Assembly (NCBI GenBank): GCA_038049695.1 | Contig: CP142452.1 | Coordinates: 31,484,501-31,548,500, forward strand | DNA from: Cinnamomum chago | Lineage: Eukaryota > Streptophyta > Magnoliopsida > Laurales > Lauraceae | DNA: 64,000 bases | Direction: 5' to 3' | Shown here: piece by piece, positions 21,801 through 33,874 of the stretch | Layout of the letters: each line of letters starts with the position of its first letter | Position numbering within the stretch: position 1 is the stretch's first letter | Notes under the pieces: model-generated | The model's database searches: none | Told to the model about the DNA's origin: nothing | The model's input: only the letters and a program-made list of their open reading frames with translations | Made by a program: the position numbers and the translations under genes

Positions 21801-24478
21801 TAGGGTCCCGTGCCCGTCAAGTTTCACGGTCAACAGATCCCGTTTGGTCATTTTGTGCCCCCGGAGGCTCGTTTTATAGGTTTTAAGATAACGTTTTAAC
21901 TTCAACCAACGTTCCAACTGTACGGGCAATCCGAGATTCGAATCTTGTTCCGTCAACTCCTGTAAGTCATTTATGACTTGGGGCCCGTGCCCGTCAAGTT
22001 TTAAGGGCAACGGAGCCCGTTTTCTCATTTTGGGCGCTCGTAGGCTCGTTTTATAGGGTTTAAGCTAATGTTCTAACCTAAACCTACGTTTCAACTATAC
22101 GGGCAATCCGGGATTTAGAATCTCGTTCTGTCAGTTCTTACAAGTCATGAATGAGTAGGGGCCCGTGGCTGTCAAGTATCACGGGCAACGGACCCCGTTT
22201 GCTGATTTTGTGCGCCCGGAGGTTCGTTTTCTAGGTTTTAAGCTAACGTTCTAACTTAAATCTACGTTCTAACTATACGGGCAATCCGGGACTCGTAATC
22301 TAGTTCCGTCAGTTCCTGTAAGTGATGAATGACTAGAGGCCCGTTTCGCCGAGTTTCAGGGGCAACGGAGCCCGTTTGCTCATTTTGGGCTCATGGAAGT
22401 TTGTTTTCTAGGTTTTAAGTTAACGATCTAAATTAAACCTACGTTTCATATGTACGAAAAATCCGGGATCCGGAACCTCGTTCCGTCAGTTCTTGCAAGT
22501 GATGAATGACTAGGTGTCCGTGCCCGTAAAGTTTCACCGGCGACGGAGCCAGTTAGCTCATTTTGGGCGCTTGGAGGCTTATTTTCTAGGTTTAAGCTAA
22601 CGTTCTAACTTTTAAACATACGTTTCAACTGTACGGACCATCCGGAATTTAGAATCTCGATCTGTCAGTTCCTACAAGTCATGAATGACTACGGACCCGT
22701 GCCCGTCAAATTTCACGGGCAACGGACCCCGTTTGCTCATTAAGGGGCCCCGGAGGCTCGTTTTCTAGATTTAAAGCTAACGTTCTAACTTAAACCTACG
22801 TTTCAACCGTACGGGAAATCCTGTAATCGAATTCTCGTTCTTTCAGTTCCTGCAGGTCGTGAATGACTAGGGGCCCGTGCCCGTCAAGTCTCCCAGGCAA
22901 CGGAGCCCGTTTGCTTATTTTGGGCGCCCGGACTTTCGTTTTCTATGTTTTAAGCTAACGTTCTAACTTAAACTTACGTTTCGACTGTACGTGCAATCCG
23001 GGATTCGGGATCTCGTGCCGTCAATTCCTGTAAGTCATTAATGACTAGGGGCCCGTGCCCGGCAAGTTTCTATGGCAATGGAGCCCGCTTTCTTATTTTG
23101 GGCGCTTGGAGGCTCGTTTTCAAGGTTTTAGGCTAACGTTCTAACCTAAACCTAGCTTCCAACTGTGCGGGCAATCCGGGATTCGGAATCTCATTCCGTC
23201 AGTTCCTGTGAGCCATGAATGACTAGGGTCCCGTGCCCGTCAAGTTTCACGGTCAACAGATCCCGTTTGGTCATTTTGTGCCTCCGGAGGCTCGTTTTCT
23301 AGGTTTTAAGATAACGTTTTAACTTCAACCAGCGTTCCAACTGTACGGGCAATCCGAGATTCGGAATCTTGTTCCGTCAACTCCTGTAAGTCATTTATGA
23401 CTAGGGGCCCGTCCCCGTCAAGTTTCGAGGGCAACGGAGCTCGTTTTCTCATTTTGGGCGCTCGTAGGCTCGTTTTATAGGGTTTACGCTAATGTTCTAA
23501 CCTAAACCTACGTTTCAACTATACGGGCAATCCGGGATTTAGAATCTCGTTCTGCCAGTTCTTACAAGTCATGAATGAGTAGGGGCCCGTGGCTGTCAAG
23601 TGTCACGGGCAACGGACCCCGTTTCCTGATTTTGTGCGCCCGGAGGTTCGTTTTTTAGGTTTTAAGCTAACGTTCTAACTTAAATCTACGTTCTAACTGT
23701 ACGGGCAATCCGGGACTCGTAATCTCGTTCCGTCAGTTCCTGCAAGTCATGAATGACTAGATGCCCGTTTCGCCGAGTTTCAGGGGCAACGGAGCCCGTT
23801 TGCTCATTTTGGGCTCATGGAGGTTTGTTTTCTAGGTTTTAAGTTAACGATCTAACTTAAACCTACGTTTCATATGTACGGAAAATCCGGGATTCGGAAC
23901 CTCGTTCCGTCAGTTCTTGCAAGTCATGAATGACTAGGTGTCCGTGCCCGTAAAGTTTCACGGGCGACGGAGCCAGTTAGCTCATTTTGGGCGCTTGGAG
24001 GCTTATTTTCTAGGTTTAAGCTAAGGTTCTAACTTTTAAACCTACGTTTCAACTGTACGGACCATCCGGAATTTAGAATCTCGATCTGTCAGTTCCTACA
24101 AGTCATGAATGACTACGGACCCGTGCCCGTCAAATTTCACGGGCAACGGACCCCGTTTGCTCATTAAGGGGCCCCGGAGGCTCGTTTTCTAGATTTAAAG
24201 CTAACGTTCTAACTTAAACCTACGTTTCAACCGTACGGGAAATCCGGTGATCGAATTCTCGTTCTGTCAGTTCCTGCAAGTCGTGAATGACTAGGAGCCC
24301 GTGCCCGTCAAGTCTCCCAGGCAACGGAGCCCGTTTGCTTATTTTGGGCGCCCGGACTTTCGTTTTCTATGTTTTAAGCTAACGTTCTAACTTAAACTTA
24401 CGTTTCGACTGTACGTGCAATCCAGGATTCGGGATCTCGTGCCGTCAATTCCTGTAAGTCATGAATGACTTGGGGCCC

Positions 24479-24493
24479 GTGCCCAGCAAGTTT
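24479..24493. repeat. target-site duplicate, left, LINE copy 4
   Basis: The same 15-mer, followed by T to 24503. Confidence 0.9.
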
Positions 24494-25515
24494 TTTTTTT
24501 TTTAAGATTAAGTTAGTTCTTCATTAAATTCCAAAATTTACAGAAAAGGAGACAACCTCCCAAAGGGGCATACCCCTTACATTACAAAGACTTAAATCAT
24601 AGATATGCTTCCAACCCGGGCAAAAGTATAAAATAGACTTTGTATATCCCACTCAGTTATAGTAGTTGAGTTTCCCACATTTCTACTAATGAAATTACTG
24701 AACCGAATATTGTGAGGATGAAGCCAGGAGAAGTGCACCTGACGAAATCTGTTAAGGATTGACTTGATTTTCCTCGTCTGAAATCTGACATGCCAATCAG
24801 AAGTGGTTGGGTCGGCCAAGTTCATATTTAACCTTGAGTCTGCCTCCACAGTAAACTGGTCATCCTGGATTTGAAGGATCTGCCTAAAACTGCCAACACA
24901 AGACAAGTAATTGAGATTTGTTTCAATTTGTGCCCTTAGAGGTTTATGAGTATCTTTCCACAAAATGCCCACCACCAATTGACCATTATTTGATAGGGAA
25001 AGCCTCCATCCAGGATTCTGAGCAAGCAAAAGAGGGGGTGGTTGAAACTGATTTTGTGCAGGAAGATTCCACTGACTTGCAATATTCTCTGGAAGTTGAA
25101 GACCAAGATACAGGATTTTGCTGCACACTGTACGAAGAATCTGCTGAGTTACTATTGCACTTGTGCTAGTCTTCAGTCGGAATATTCGGCCATTTCTTTC
25201 AGCCCATATATGCCACATATAAGCATTCACAAGAAGTTTACCCAGAGTTTGAAGATCCCTGCTACCATGTTCTAATTGAGCGTTGACTGATTGCATCAGG
25301 TCAAGTGGGTGTTCATATTGAATAGGATTCAATCTCAGTTTAGACAGAATTAAAGACCATACAGATTGAGCAAAGGGGCAATGAAGCATCAAATGTACAT
25401 CAGATTCCCAGGTAGCAGAACATAGCACACAAATAGAATCACATCGGACATGCCGTTGAAGAAGAAATTCTTTAGTTTTAAGTCGCCTTCTAACAAACAT
25501 CCAAGCACAGAGACA
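24494..25515 (-). mobile_element. 5'-truncated LINE, copy 4
   Basis: Same remnant, truncation and flanks as copy 1. It is the last LINE before the 14.9-kb stretch in which most block boundaries are free of the element. Confidence 0.92.
24592..25500 (-). CDS. LINE ORF2 C-terminal fragment, copy 4
   Basis: 302 codons, predicted protein identical to the copy at 5913-6821: zinc knuckle at 24-41, WHIWAERNGRIF at 96-107 and a degenerate RNase H-like region around 165-275. It is a truncated relic multiplied with the satellite. Confidence 0.78.
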   Translation of the reverse strand: MFVRRRLKTKEFLLQRHVRCDSICVLCSATWESDVHLMLHCPFAQSVWSLILSKLRLNPIQYEHPLDLMQSVNAQLEHGSRDLQTLGKLLVNAYMWHIWAERNGRIFRLKTSTSAIVTQQILRTVCSKILYLGLQLPENIASQWNLPAQNQFQPPPLLLAQNPGWRLSLSNNGQLVVGILWKDTHKPLRAQIETNLNYLSCVGSFRQILQIQDDQFTVEADSRLNMNLADPTTSDWHVRFQTRKIKSILNRFRQVHFSWLHPHNIRFSNFISRNVGNSTTITEWDIQSLFYTFARVGSISMI

Positions 25516-25530
25516 GTGCCCAGCAAGTTT
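25516..25530. repeat. target-site duplicate, right, LINE copy 4
   Basis: GTGCCCAGCAAGTTT at the truncated end, resuming monomer 1. Confidence 0.9.
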
Positions 25531-25548
25531 CTAGGGCAATGGAGCCCG

Positions 25549-26953
25549 CTTTCTCATTTTGGGCGCTTGGACGCTCGTTTTTAAGGTTTTAAGCTAACGT
25601 TCTAACCTAAACCTAGCTTCCAACTGTGCGGGCAATCCGGGATTCGGAATCTCATTCCGTCAGTTCCTGTGAGCCATGAATGACTAGGGTCCCGTGCCCG
25701 TCAAGTTTCACGGTCAACAGATCCCGTTTGGTCATTTTGTGCCCCCGGAGGCTCGTTTTCTAGGTATTAAGATAACGTTTTAACTTCAACCAACGTTCCA
25801 ACTGTACGGGCAATCCGAGATTCGAATCTTGTTCCGTCAACTCCTGTAAGTCATTTATGACTAGGGGCCCGTGCCCGTCAAGTTTCGAGGGCAACAGAGC
25901 CCGTTTTCTCATTTTGGGCGCTCGTAGGCTCGTTTTATAGGGTTTAAGCCAACGTTTCAACTATACGGGCAATCCGGGATTTAGAATCTCGTTCTGTCAG
26001 TTCTTACAAGTCATGAATGAGTAGGGGCCCGTGGCTGTCAAGTATCACGGGCAACGGACCCCGTTTGCTGATTTTGTGCGCCCGGAGGTTCGTTTTCTAG
26101 GTTTTAAGCTAACGTTCTTACTTAAATCTACGTTCTAACTATACGGGCAATCCGGGACTCGTAATCTCGTTCCGTCAGTTCCTGTAAGTGATGAATGACT
26201 AGAGGCCCGTTTCGCCGAGTTTCAGGGGCAACGGAGCCCGTTTGCTCATTTTGGGCTAATGGAAGTTTGTTTTCTAGGTTTTAAGTTAACGATCTAACTT
26301 AAACCTACGTTTCATATGTACGGAAAATCCGGGATTCGGAGCCTCGTTCCGTCAGTTCTTGCAACTAATGAATGACTAGGTGTCCGTGCCCGTAAAGTTT
26401 CACGGGCGACGGAGCCAGTTAGCTCATTTTGGGCGCTTGGAAGCTTATTTTCTAGGTTTAAGCTAACGTTCTAACTTTTAAACCTACGTTTCAACTGTAC
26501 GGACCATCCGGAATTTAGAATCTCGATCTGTCAGTTCCTAAAAGTCATGAATGACTACGGGCCCGTGCCCGTCAAATTTCACGGGCAACGGACCCCGTTT
26601 GCTCACTAAGGGGCCCCGGAGGCTCGTTTTCTAGATTTAAAGCTAACGTTCAAACTTAAACCTACGTTTCAACCGTACGGGAAATCCGGTAATCGAATTC
26701 TCGTTCTGTCAGTTCCTGCAAGTCGTGAATGACTAGGAGCCCGTGCCCGTCAAGTCTCCCATTAAACGGAGCCCGTTTGCTTATTTTGGGCGCCCGGACT
26801 TTCGTCTTCTAAGTTTTAAGCTAACGTTCTAACTTAAACTTACGTTTCGACTGTACGTGCAATCCGGGATTCGGGATCTCGTGCCTTCAATTCCTGTAAG
26901 TCATGAATGACTAGGGGCCCGTGCCCGGCAAGTTTATAGGGCAATGGAGCCCG
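25549..26953. repeat. chimeric A/B block (1405 bp)
   Basis: Starts with A marks (GTATTAAGATAACG near 25765, TTTAAGCCAACG near 25943) and continues with B marks (GGGCTAATGGAAG near 26255). It has the same A-to-B arrangement as the block at 13565. It carries GCTCACTAAGG near 26602, shared only with the block at 40409. Confidence 0.85.
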
Positions 26954-28377
26954 CTTTCTCATTTTGGGCGCTTGGAGGCTCGTTTTCAAGGTTTTAAGCT
27001 AACGTTCGAACCTAAACCTAGATTCCAACTGTGCGGGCAATCCAGGATTCGGAATCTCATTCCGTCAGTTCCTGTGAGCCATGAATGACTAGGGTCCCGT
27101 GCCCGTCAAGTTTCACGGTCAACAGATCCCGTTTGGTCATTTTGTGCCCCCGGAGGCTCGTTTTATAGGTTTTAAGATAACGTTTTAACTTCAACCAACG
27201 TTCCAACTGTACGGGCAATCCGAGATTCGGAATCTTGTTCCGTCAACTCCTGTAAGTCATTTATGACTTGGGGCCCGTGCCCGTCAAGTTTTAAGGGCAA
27301 CGGAGCCCGTTTTCTCATTTTGGGCGCTCGTAGGCTCGTTTTATAGGGTTTAAGCTAATGTTCTAACCTAAACCTACGTTTCAACTATACGGGCAATCCG
27401 GGATTTAGAATCTCGTTCTGTCAGTTCTTACAAGTCATGAATGAGTAGGGGCCCGTGGCTGTCAAGTATCACGGGCAACGGACCCCGTTTGCTGATTTTG
27501 TGCGCCCGGAGGTTCGTTTTCTAGGTTTTAAGCTAACGTTCTTACTTAAATCTACGTTCTAACTATACGGGCAATCCGGGACTCGTAATCTCGTTCCGTC
27601 AGTTCCTGTAAGTGATGAATGACTAGAGGCCCGTTTCGCCGAGTTTCAGGGGCAACGGAGCCCGTTTGCTCATTTTGGGCTAATGGAAGTTTGTTTTCTA
27701 GGTTTTAAGTTAACGATCTAACTTAAACCTACGTTTCATATGTACGGAAAATCCGGGATTCGGAACCTCGTTCCGTCAGTTCTTGCAACTGATGAATGAC
27801 TAGGTGTCCGTGCCCGTAAAGTTTCAAGGGCGACGGAGCCAGTTAGCTCATTTTGGGCGCTTGGAGGCTTATTTTCTAGGTTTAAGCTAACGTTCTAACT
27901 TTTAAACCTACGTTTCAACTGTACGGACCATCCGGAATTTAGAATCTCGATCTGTCAGTTCCTAAAAGTCATGAATGACTACGGGCCCGTGCCCGTCAAA
28001 TTTCACGGGCAACGGACCCCGTTTGCTCATTAAGGGGCCCCGGAGGCTCGTTTTCTAGATTTAAAGCTAACGTTCAAACTTAAACCTACGTTTCAACCGT
28101 ACGGGAAATCCGGTAATCGAATTCTCGTTCTGTCAGTTCCTGCAAGTCGTGAATGACTAGGAGCCCGTGCCCGTCAAGTCTCCCATTAAACGGAGCCCGT
28201 TTGCTTATTTTGGGCGCCCGGACTTTCGTCTTCTAAGTTTTAAGCTAACGTTCTAACTTAAACTTACGTTTCGACTGTACGTGCAATCCGGGATTCGGGA
28301 ACTCGTGCCTTCAATTCCTGTAAGTCATGAATGACTAGGGGCCCGTGCCCGGCAAGTTTATAGGGCAATGGAGCCCA
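26954..28377. repeat. chimeric C/B block (1424 bp)
   Basis: Starts as C (CTAGATTCCAAC near 27018, GTTTTATAGG near 27170, full-length monomer 3 with GCTAATGTTC near 27352). It then switches to B (CGTTCTTACTT near 27538, GGGCTAATGGAAG near 27678, CGTTCAAACTT near 28072, GTCTTCTAAG near 28228). The switch lies between about 27360 and 27541. Confidence 0.85.
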
Positions 28378-29800
28378 CTTTCTCATTTTGGGCGCTTGGA
28401 GGCTCGTTTTCAAGGTTTTAAGCTAACGTTCGAACCTAAACCTAGCTTCCAACTGTGCGGGCAATCCAGGATTCGGAATCTCATTCCGTCAGTTCCTGTG
28501 AGCCATGAATGACTAGGGTCCCGTGCCCGTCAAGTTTCACGGTCAACAGATCCCGTTTGGTCATTTTATGCCCCCGGAGGCTCGTTTTATAGGTTTTAAG
28601 ATAACGTTTTAACTTCAACCAACGTTCCAACTGTACGGGCAATCCGAGATTCGGAATCTTGTTCCGTCAACTCCTGTAAGTCATTTATGACTTGGGGCCC
28701 GTGCCCGTCAAGTTTTATGGGCAACGGAGCTCGTTTTCTCATTTTGGCGCTCGTAGGCTCGTTTTATAGGGTTTAAGCTAATGTTCTAACCTAAACCTAC
28801 GTTTCAACTATACGGGTAATCCGGGATTTAGAATCTCGTTCTGTCAGTTCTTACAAGTCATGAATGAGTAGGGGCCCGTGGCTGTCAAGTATCACGGGCA
28901 ACGGACCCCGTTTGCTGATTTTGTGCGCCCGGAGGTTCGTTTTCTAGGTTTTAAGCTAACGTTCTAATTTAAATCTACGTTCTAACTATACGGGCAATCC
29001 GGGACTCGTAATCTCGTTCCGTCAGTTCCTGTAAGTGATGAATGACTAGAGGCCCGTTTCGCCGAGTTTCAGGGGCAACGGAGCCCGTTTGCTCATTTTG
29101 GGCTCATGGAAGTTTGTTTTCTAGGTTTTAAGTTAACGATCTAACTTAAACCTACGTTTCATATGTACGGAAAATCCGGGATTCGGAACCTCGTTCCGTC
29201 AGTTCTTGCATGTGATGAATGACTAGGTGTCCGTGCCCGTAAAGTTTCACCGGCGACGGAGTCAGTTAGCTCATTTTGGGCGCTTGGAGGCGTATTTTCT
29301 AGGTTTAAGCTAACGTTCTAACTTTTAAACCTACGTTTCAACTGTACGGACCATCCGGAATTTAGAATCTCGATCTATCAGTTCCTACAAGTCATGAATG
29401 ACTACGGACCCGTGCCCGTCAAATTTCACGGGCAACGGACCCCGTTTGCTCATTAAGGGGCCCCGGAGGCTCGTTTTCTAGATTTAAAGCTAACGTTCTA
29501 ACTTAAACCTCAGTTTCAACCGTACGGGAAATCCGGTAATCGAATTCTCGTTCTGTCAGTTCCTGCAAGTCGTGAATGACTAGGAGCCCGTGCCCGTCAA
29601 GTCTCCCAGGCAACGGAGCCCGTTTGCTTATTTTGGGCGCCCGGACTTTCGTTTTCTATGTTTTAAGCTAACGTTCTAACTTAAACTTACGTTTCGACTG
29701 TACGTGCAATCCGGGATTCGGGATCTCGTGCCGTCAATTCCTGTAAGTCATGAATGACTAGGGGCCCGTGCCCGGCAAGTTTCTAGGGCAATGGAGCCCG
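28378..29800. repeat. C-like 8-mer block C' (1423 bp)
   Basis: C-type start and full monomer 3, with new marks: GCATGTGATG near 29208, GGAGTCAGTTAG near 29258, GGAGGCGTATTTT near 29286 and CCTCAGTTTCAACC near 29508. A 1-bp loss (TTTTGGCGCTCG near 28743) explains 1423 instead of 1424. It belongs to the lineage that makes up the LINE-free 4074-bp units. Confidence 0.85.
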
Positions 29801-31045
29801 CTTTCTCACTTTGGGCGCTTGGAGGCTCGTTTTCAAGGTTTTAAGCTAACGTTCTAACCTAAACCTAGCTTCCAACTGTGCGGGCAATCCGGGATTCGGA
29901 ATCTCATTCCGTCAGTTCCTGTGAGCCATGAATGACTAGGGTCCCGTGCCCGTCAAGTTTCACGGTCAACAGATCCCGTTTGGTCATTTTGTGCCCCCGG
30001 AGGCTCATTTTCTAGTTTTTAAGATAATGTTTTAACTTCAACCAACATTCCAACTGTACGGGCAATCCGAGATTCGGAATCTTTTTCGTCAACTCCTGTA
30101 AGTCATTTATGACTAGGGGCCCATGCCCGTCAAGTTTCGAGGGCAACGGAGCCTGTTTTCCCATTTTGGGCGCTCGTAGGCTCGTTTTATAGGGTTTAAG
30201 CTAATGTTCTAACTTAAATCTACGTTCTAACTGTACGGGCAATCCGAGACTCGTAATCTCGTTCCGTCAGTTCCTGTAAGTCATGAATGACTAGAGGCCC
30301 GTTTCGCCGAGTTTCAGGGGCAACGGAGCCCGTTTGCTCATTTTGGGCTCATGGAGGTTTGTTTTCTAGGTTTTAAGTTAACGATCTAACTTAAACCTAC
30401 GTTTCATATGTACGGAAAATCCGGGATTCGGAACCTCGTTCCGTCAGTTCTTGCAAGTGATGAATGACTAGGTGTCCGTGCCCTTAAAGTTTCACGGGCG
30501 ACGGAGCCAGTTAGCTCATTTTGGGCGCTTGGAGGCTTATTTTCTAGGTTTAAGCTAACGTTCTAACTTTTAAACCTACGTTTCAACTATACGGACTATC
30601 TGGAATTTAGAATCTCGATCTGTCAGTTCCTACAAGTCATTAATGACTACGGACCCGTGCCCGTCAAATTTCACGGGCAACGGAGCCCGTTTGCTCATTA
30701 AGGGGCCCCGGAGGCTCGTTTTCTAGATTTAAAGCTAACGTTCTAACTTAAACCTACGTTTCAACCGTACGAGAAGTCCGGTAAACGAATTCTCGTTCTG
30801 TCAGTTCCTGCAAGTCGTGAATGACTAGGAGCCCGTGCCCGTCAAGTCTCCCAGTAAACGGAGCCCGTTTGCTTATTTTGGGCGCCCGGACTTTCGTTTT
30901 CTATGTTTTAAGCTAACGTTCTAACTTAAACTTACGTTTCGACTGTACGTGCAATCCGGGATTTGGGATCTCGTGCCGTCAATTCCTGTAAGTCATGAAT
31001 GACTAAGGGCCCGTGCCCGGCAATTTTCTAGGGCAATTGAGCCCG
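29801..31045. repeat. 7-mer block E (1245 bp)
   Basis: One monomer is missing. Near 30190-30225 the start of monomer 3 (GGTTTAAGCTAATGTTCTAA) runs straight into the monomer-4 end (CTTAAATCTACGTTCTAACT), so two monomers are fused and 178 bp are lost. The further 1-bp loss is CTTTTTCGTC near 30082. Other marks are CTCACTTTGGG at the start and CTCATTTTCTAGTTTTT near 30005. The second half carries A marks (GTGCCCTTAAAG, TATCTGGAATTT, GATTTGGGATC). Confidence 0.88.
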
Positions 31046-33874
31046 CTTTCTCATTTTGGGCGCTTGGAGGCTCGTTTTCAAGGTTTTAAGCTAACGTTCT
31101 AACCTAAACCTAGCTTCCAACTGTGCGGGCAATCCGGGATTCGGAATCTCATTCCGTCAGTTCCTGTGAGCCATGAATGACTAGGGTCCCGTGCCCGTCA
31201 AGTTTCACGGTCAACAGATCCCGTTTGGTCATTTTGTGCCCCCGGAGGCTCGTTTTCTAGGTTTTAAGATAACGTTTTAACTTCAACCAACGTTCCAACT
31301 GTACGGGCAATCCGAGATTCGAATCTTGTTCCGTCAACTCCTGTAAGTCATTTATGACTAAGGGCCCGTGCCCGTCAAGTTTCGAGGGCAACGGAGCCCG
31401 TTTTCTCATATTCGGCGCTCGTAGGCTCGTTTTATAGGGTTTAAGCTAACGTTTCAACTATACGGGCAATCCGGGATTTAGAATCTCGTTCTGTCAGTTC
31501 TTACAAGTCATGAATGAGTAGGGGCCCGTGGCTGTCAAGTATCACGGGCAACGGACCCCGTTTGCTGATTTTGTGCGCCCGGAGGTTCGTTTTCTAGGTT
31601 TTAAGCTAACGTTCTTACTTAAATCTACGTTCTAACTATACGGGCAATCCGGGACTCGTAATCTCGTTCCGTCAGTTCCTGTAAGTGATGAATGACTAGA
31701 GGCCCGTTTCGCCGAGTTTCAGGGGCAACGGAGCCCGTTTGCTCATTTTGGGCTAATGGAAGTTTGTTTTCTAGGTTTTAAGTTAACGATCTAACTTAAA
31801 CCTACGTTTCATATGTACGGAAAATCCGGGATTCGGAACCTCGTTCCGTCAGTTCTTGCAACTGATGAATGACTAGGTGTCCGTGCCCGTAAAGTTTCAC
31901 GGGCGACGGAGCCAGTTAGCTCATTTTGGGCGCTTGGAGGCTTATTTTCTAGGTTTAAGCTAACGTTCTAACTTTTAAACCTACGTTTCAACTGTACGGA
32001 CCATCCGGAATTTAGAATCTCGATCTGTCAGTTCCTAAAAGTCATGAATGACTACGGACCCGTGCCCGTCAAATTTCACGGGCAACGGACCCCGTTTGCT
32101 CATTAAGGGGCCCCGGAGGCTCGTTTTCTAGATTTAAAGCTAACGTTCAAACTTAAACCTACGTTTCAACCGTACGGGAAATCCGGTAATCGAATTCTCG
32201 TTCTGTCAGTTCCTGCAAGTCGTGAATGACTAGGAGCCCGTGCCCGTCAAGTCTCCCATTAAACGGAGCCCGTTTGCTTATTTTGGGCGCCCGGACTTTC
32301 GTTTTCTAAGTTTTAAGCTAACGTTCTAACTTAAACTTACGTTTCGACTGTACGTGCAATCCGGGATTCGGGATCTCGTGCCTTCAATTCCTGTAAGTCA
32401 TGAATGACTAGGGGCCCGTGCCCGGCAAGTTTATAGGGCAATGGAGCCCGCTTTCTCATTTTGGGCGCTTGGAGGCTCGTTTTCAAGGTTTTAAGCTAAC
32501 GTTCGAACCTAAACCTAGCTTCCAACTGTGCGGGCAATCCAGGATTCGGAATCTCATTCCGTCAGTTCCTGTGAGCCATGAATGACTAGGGTCCCGTGCC
32601 CGTCAAGTTTCACGGTCAACAGATCCCGTTTGGCCATTTTGTGCCCCCGGAGGCTCGTTTTATAGGTTTTAAGATAACGTTTTAACTTCAACCAACGTTC
32701 CAACTGTACGGGCAATCCGAGATTCGGAATCTTGTTCCGTCAACTCCTGTAAGTCATTTATGACTTGGGGCCCGTGCCCGTCAAGTTTTAAGGGCAACGG
32801 AGCCCGTTTTCTCATTTTGGGCGCTCGTAGGCTCGTTTTATAGGGTTTAAGCTAATGTTCTAACCTAAACCTACGTTTCAACTATACGGGGAATCCGGGA
32901 TTTAGAATCTCGTTCTGTCAGTTCTTACAAGTCATGAATGAGTAGGGGCCCGTGGCTGTCAAGTATCACGGGCAACGGACCCCGTTTGCTGATTTTGTGC
33001 GCCCGGAGGTTCGTTTTCTAGGTTTTAAGCTAACGTTCTAATTTAAATCTACGTTCTAACTATACGGGCAATCCGGGACTCGTAATCTCGTTCCGTCAGT
33101 TCCTGTAAGTGATGAATGACTAGAGGCCCGTTTCGCCGAGTTTCAGGGGCAACGGAGCCCGTTTGCTCATTTTGGGCTCATGAAAGTTTGTTTTCTAGGT
33201 TTTAAGTTAACGATCTAACTTAAACCTACGTTTCATATGTACGGAAAATCCGGGATTCGGAACCTCGTTCCGTCAGTTCTTGCATGTGATGAATGACTAG
33301 GTGTCCGTGCCCGTAAAGTTTCACGGGCGACGGAGTCAGTTAGCTCATTTTGGGCGCTTGGAGGCGTATTTTCTAGGTTTAAGCTAACGTTCTAACTTTT
33401 AAACCTACGTTTCAACTGTACGGACCATCCGGAATTTAGAATCTCGATCTGTCAGTTCCTACAAGTCATGAATGACTACGGACCCGTGCCCGTCAAATTT
33501 CACGGGCAACGGACCCCGTTTGCTCATTAAGGGGCCCCGGAGGCTCGTTTTCTAGATTTAAAGCTAACGTTCTAACTTAAACCTCAGTTTCAACCGTACG
33601 GGAAATCCGGTAATCGAATTCTCGTTCTGTCAGTTCCTGCAAGTCGTGAATGACTAGGAGCCCGTGCCCGTCAAGTCTCCCAGGCAACGGAGCCCGTTTG
33701 CTTATTTTGGGCGCCCGGACTTTCGTTTTCTATGTTTTAAGCTAACGTTCTAACTTAAACTTACGTTTCGACTGTACGTGCAATCCGGGATTCGGGATCT
33801 CGTGCCGTCAATTCCTGTAATTCATGAATGACTAGGGGCCCGTGCCCGGCAAGTTTCTAGGGCAATGGAGCCCG
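29801..33874. repeat. LINE-free 23-monomer unit (E-B'-C', 4074 bp)
   Basis: 7-mer at 29801 (1245), B-like 8-mer at 31046 (1405) and C'-like 8-mer at 32451 (1424). It is the first example of the exact 4074-bp period that fills the right part of the window. Unlike the LINE-bearing units, its block boundaries read GTGCCCGGCAA with no insertion. Confidence 0.9.

Larger units (their letters stand above)
18855..25548. repeat. LINE-bearing super-repeat, unit 4 (A-B-C-D, 6694 bp)
   Basis: Blocks start at 18855 (A), 20260 (B), 21665 (C) and 23088 (D with LINE). The A marks are intact (GGGCTCATTGAGG near 19559), so this unit did not suffer the A/B deletion. Block C is 1423 bp because GATTCGAATC replaces GATTCGGAATC near 21934. 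The only other block C with this deletion is at 36525, which ties this unit to the 14,860-bp duplication. Confidence 0.9.

Noticed and set aside
21768-22028. 86-codon minus-strand frame, also at 36628
   Set aside because: A chance frame across monomers 2-3 of block C, opened by the 1-bp deletion shared by these two blocks. The other C blocks lack it.
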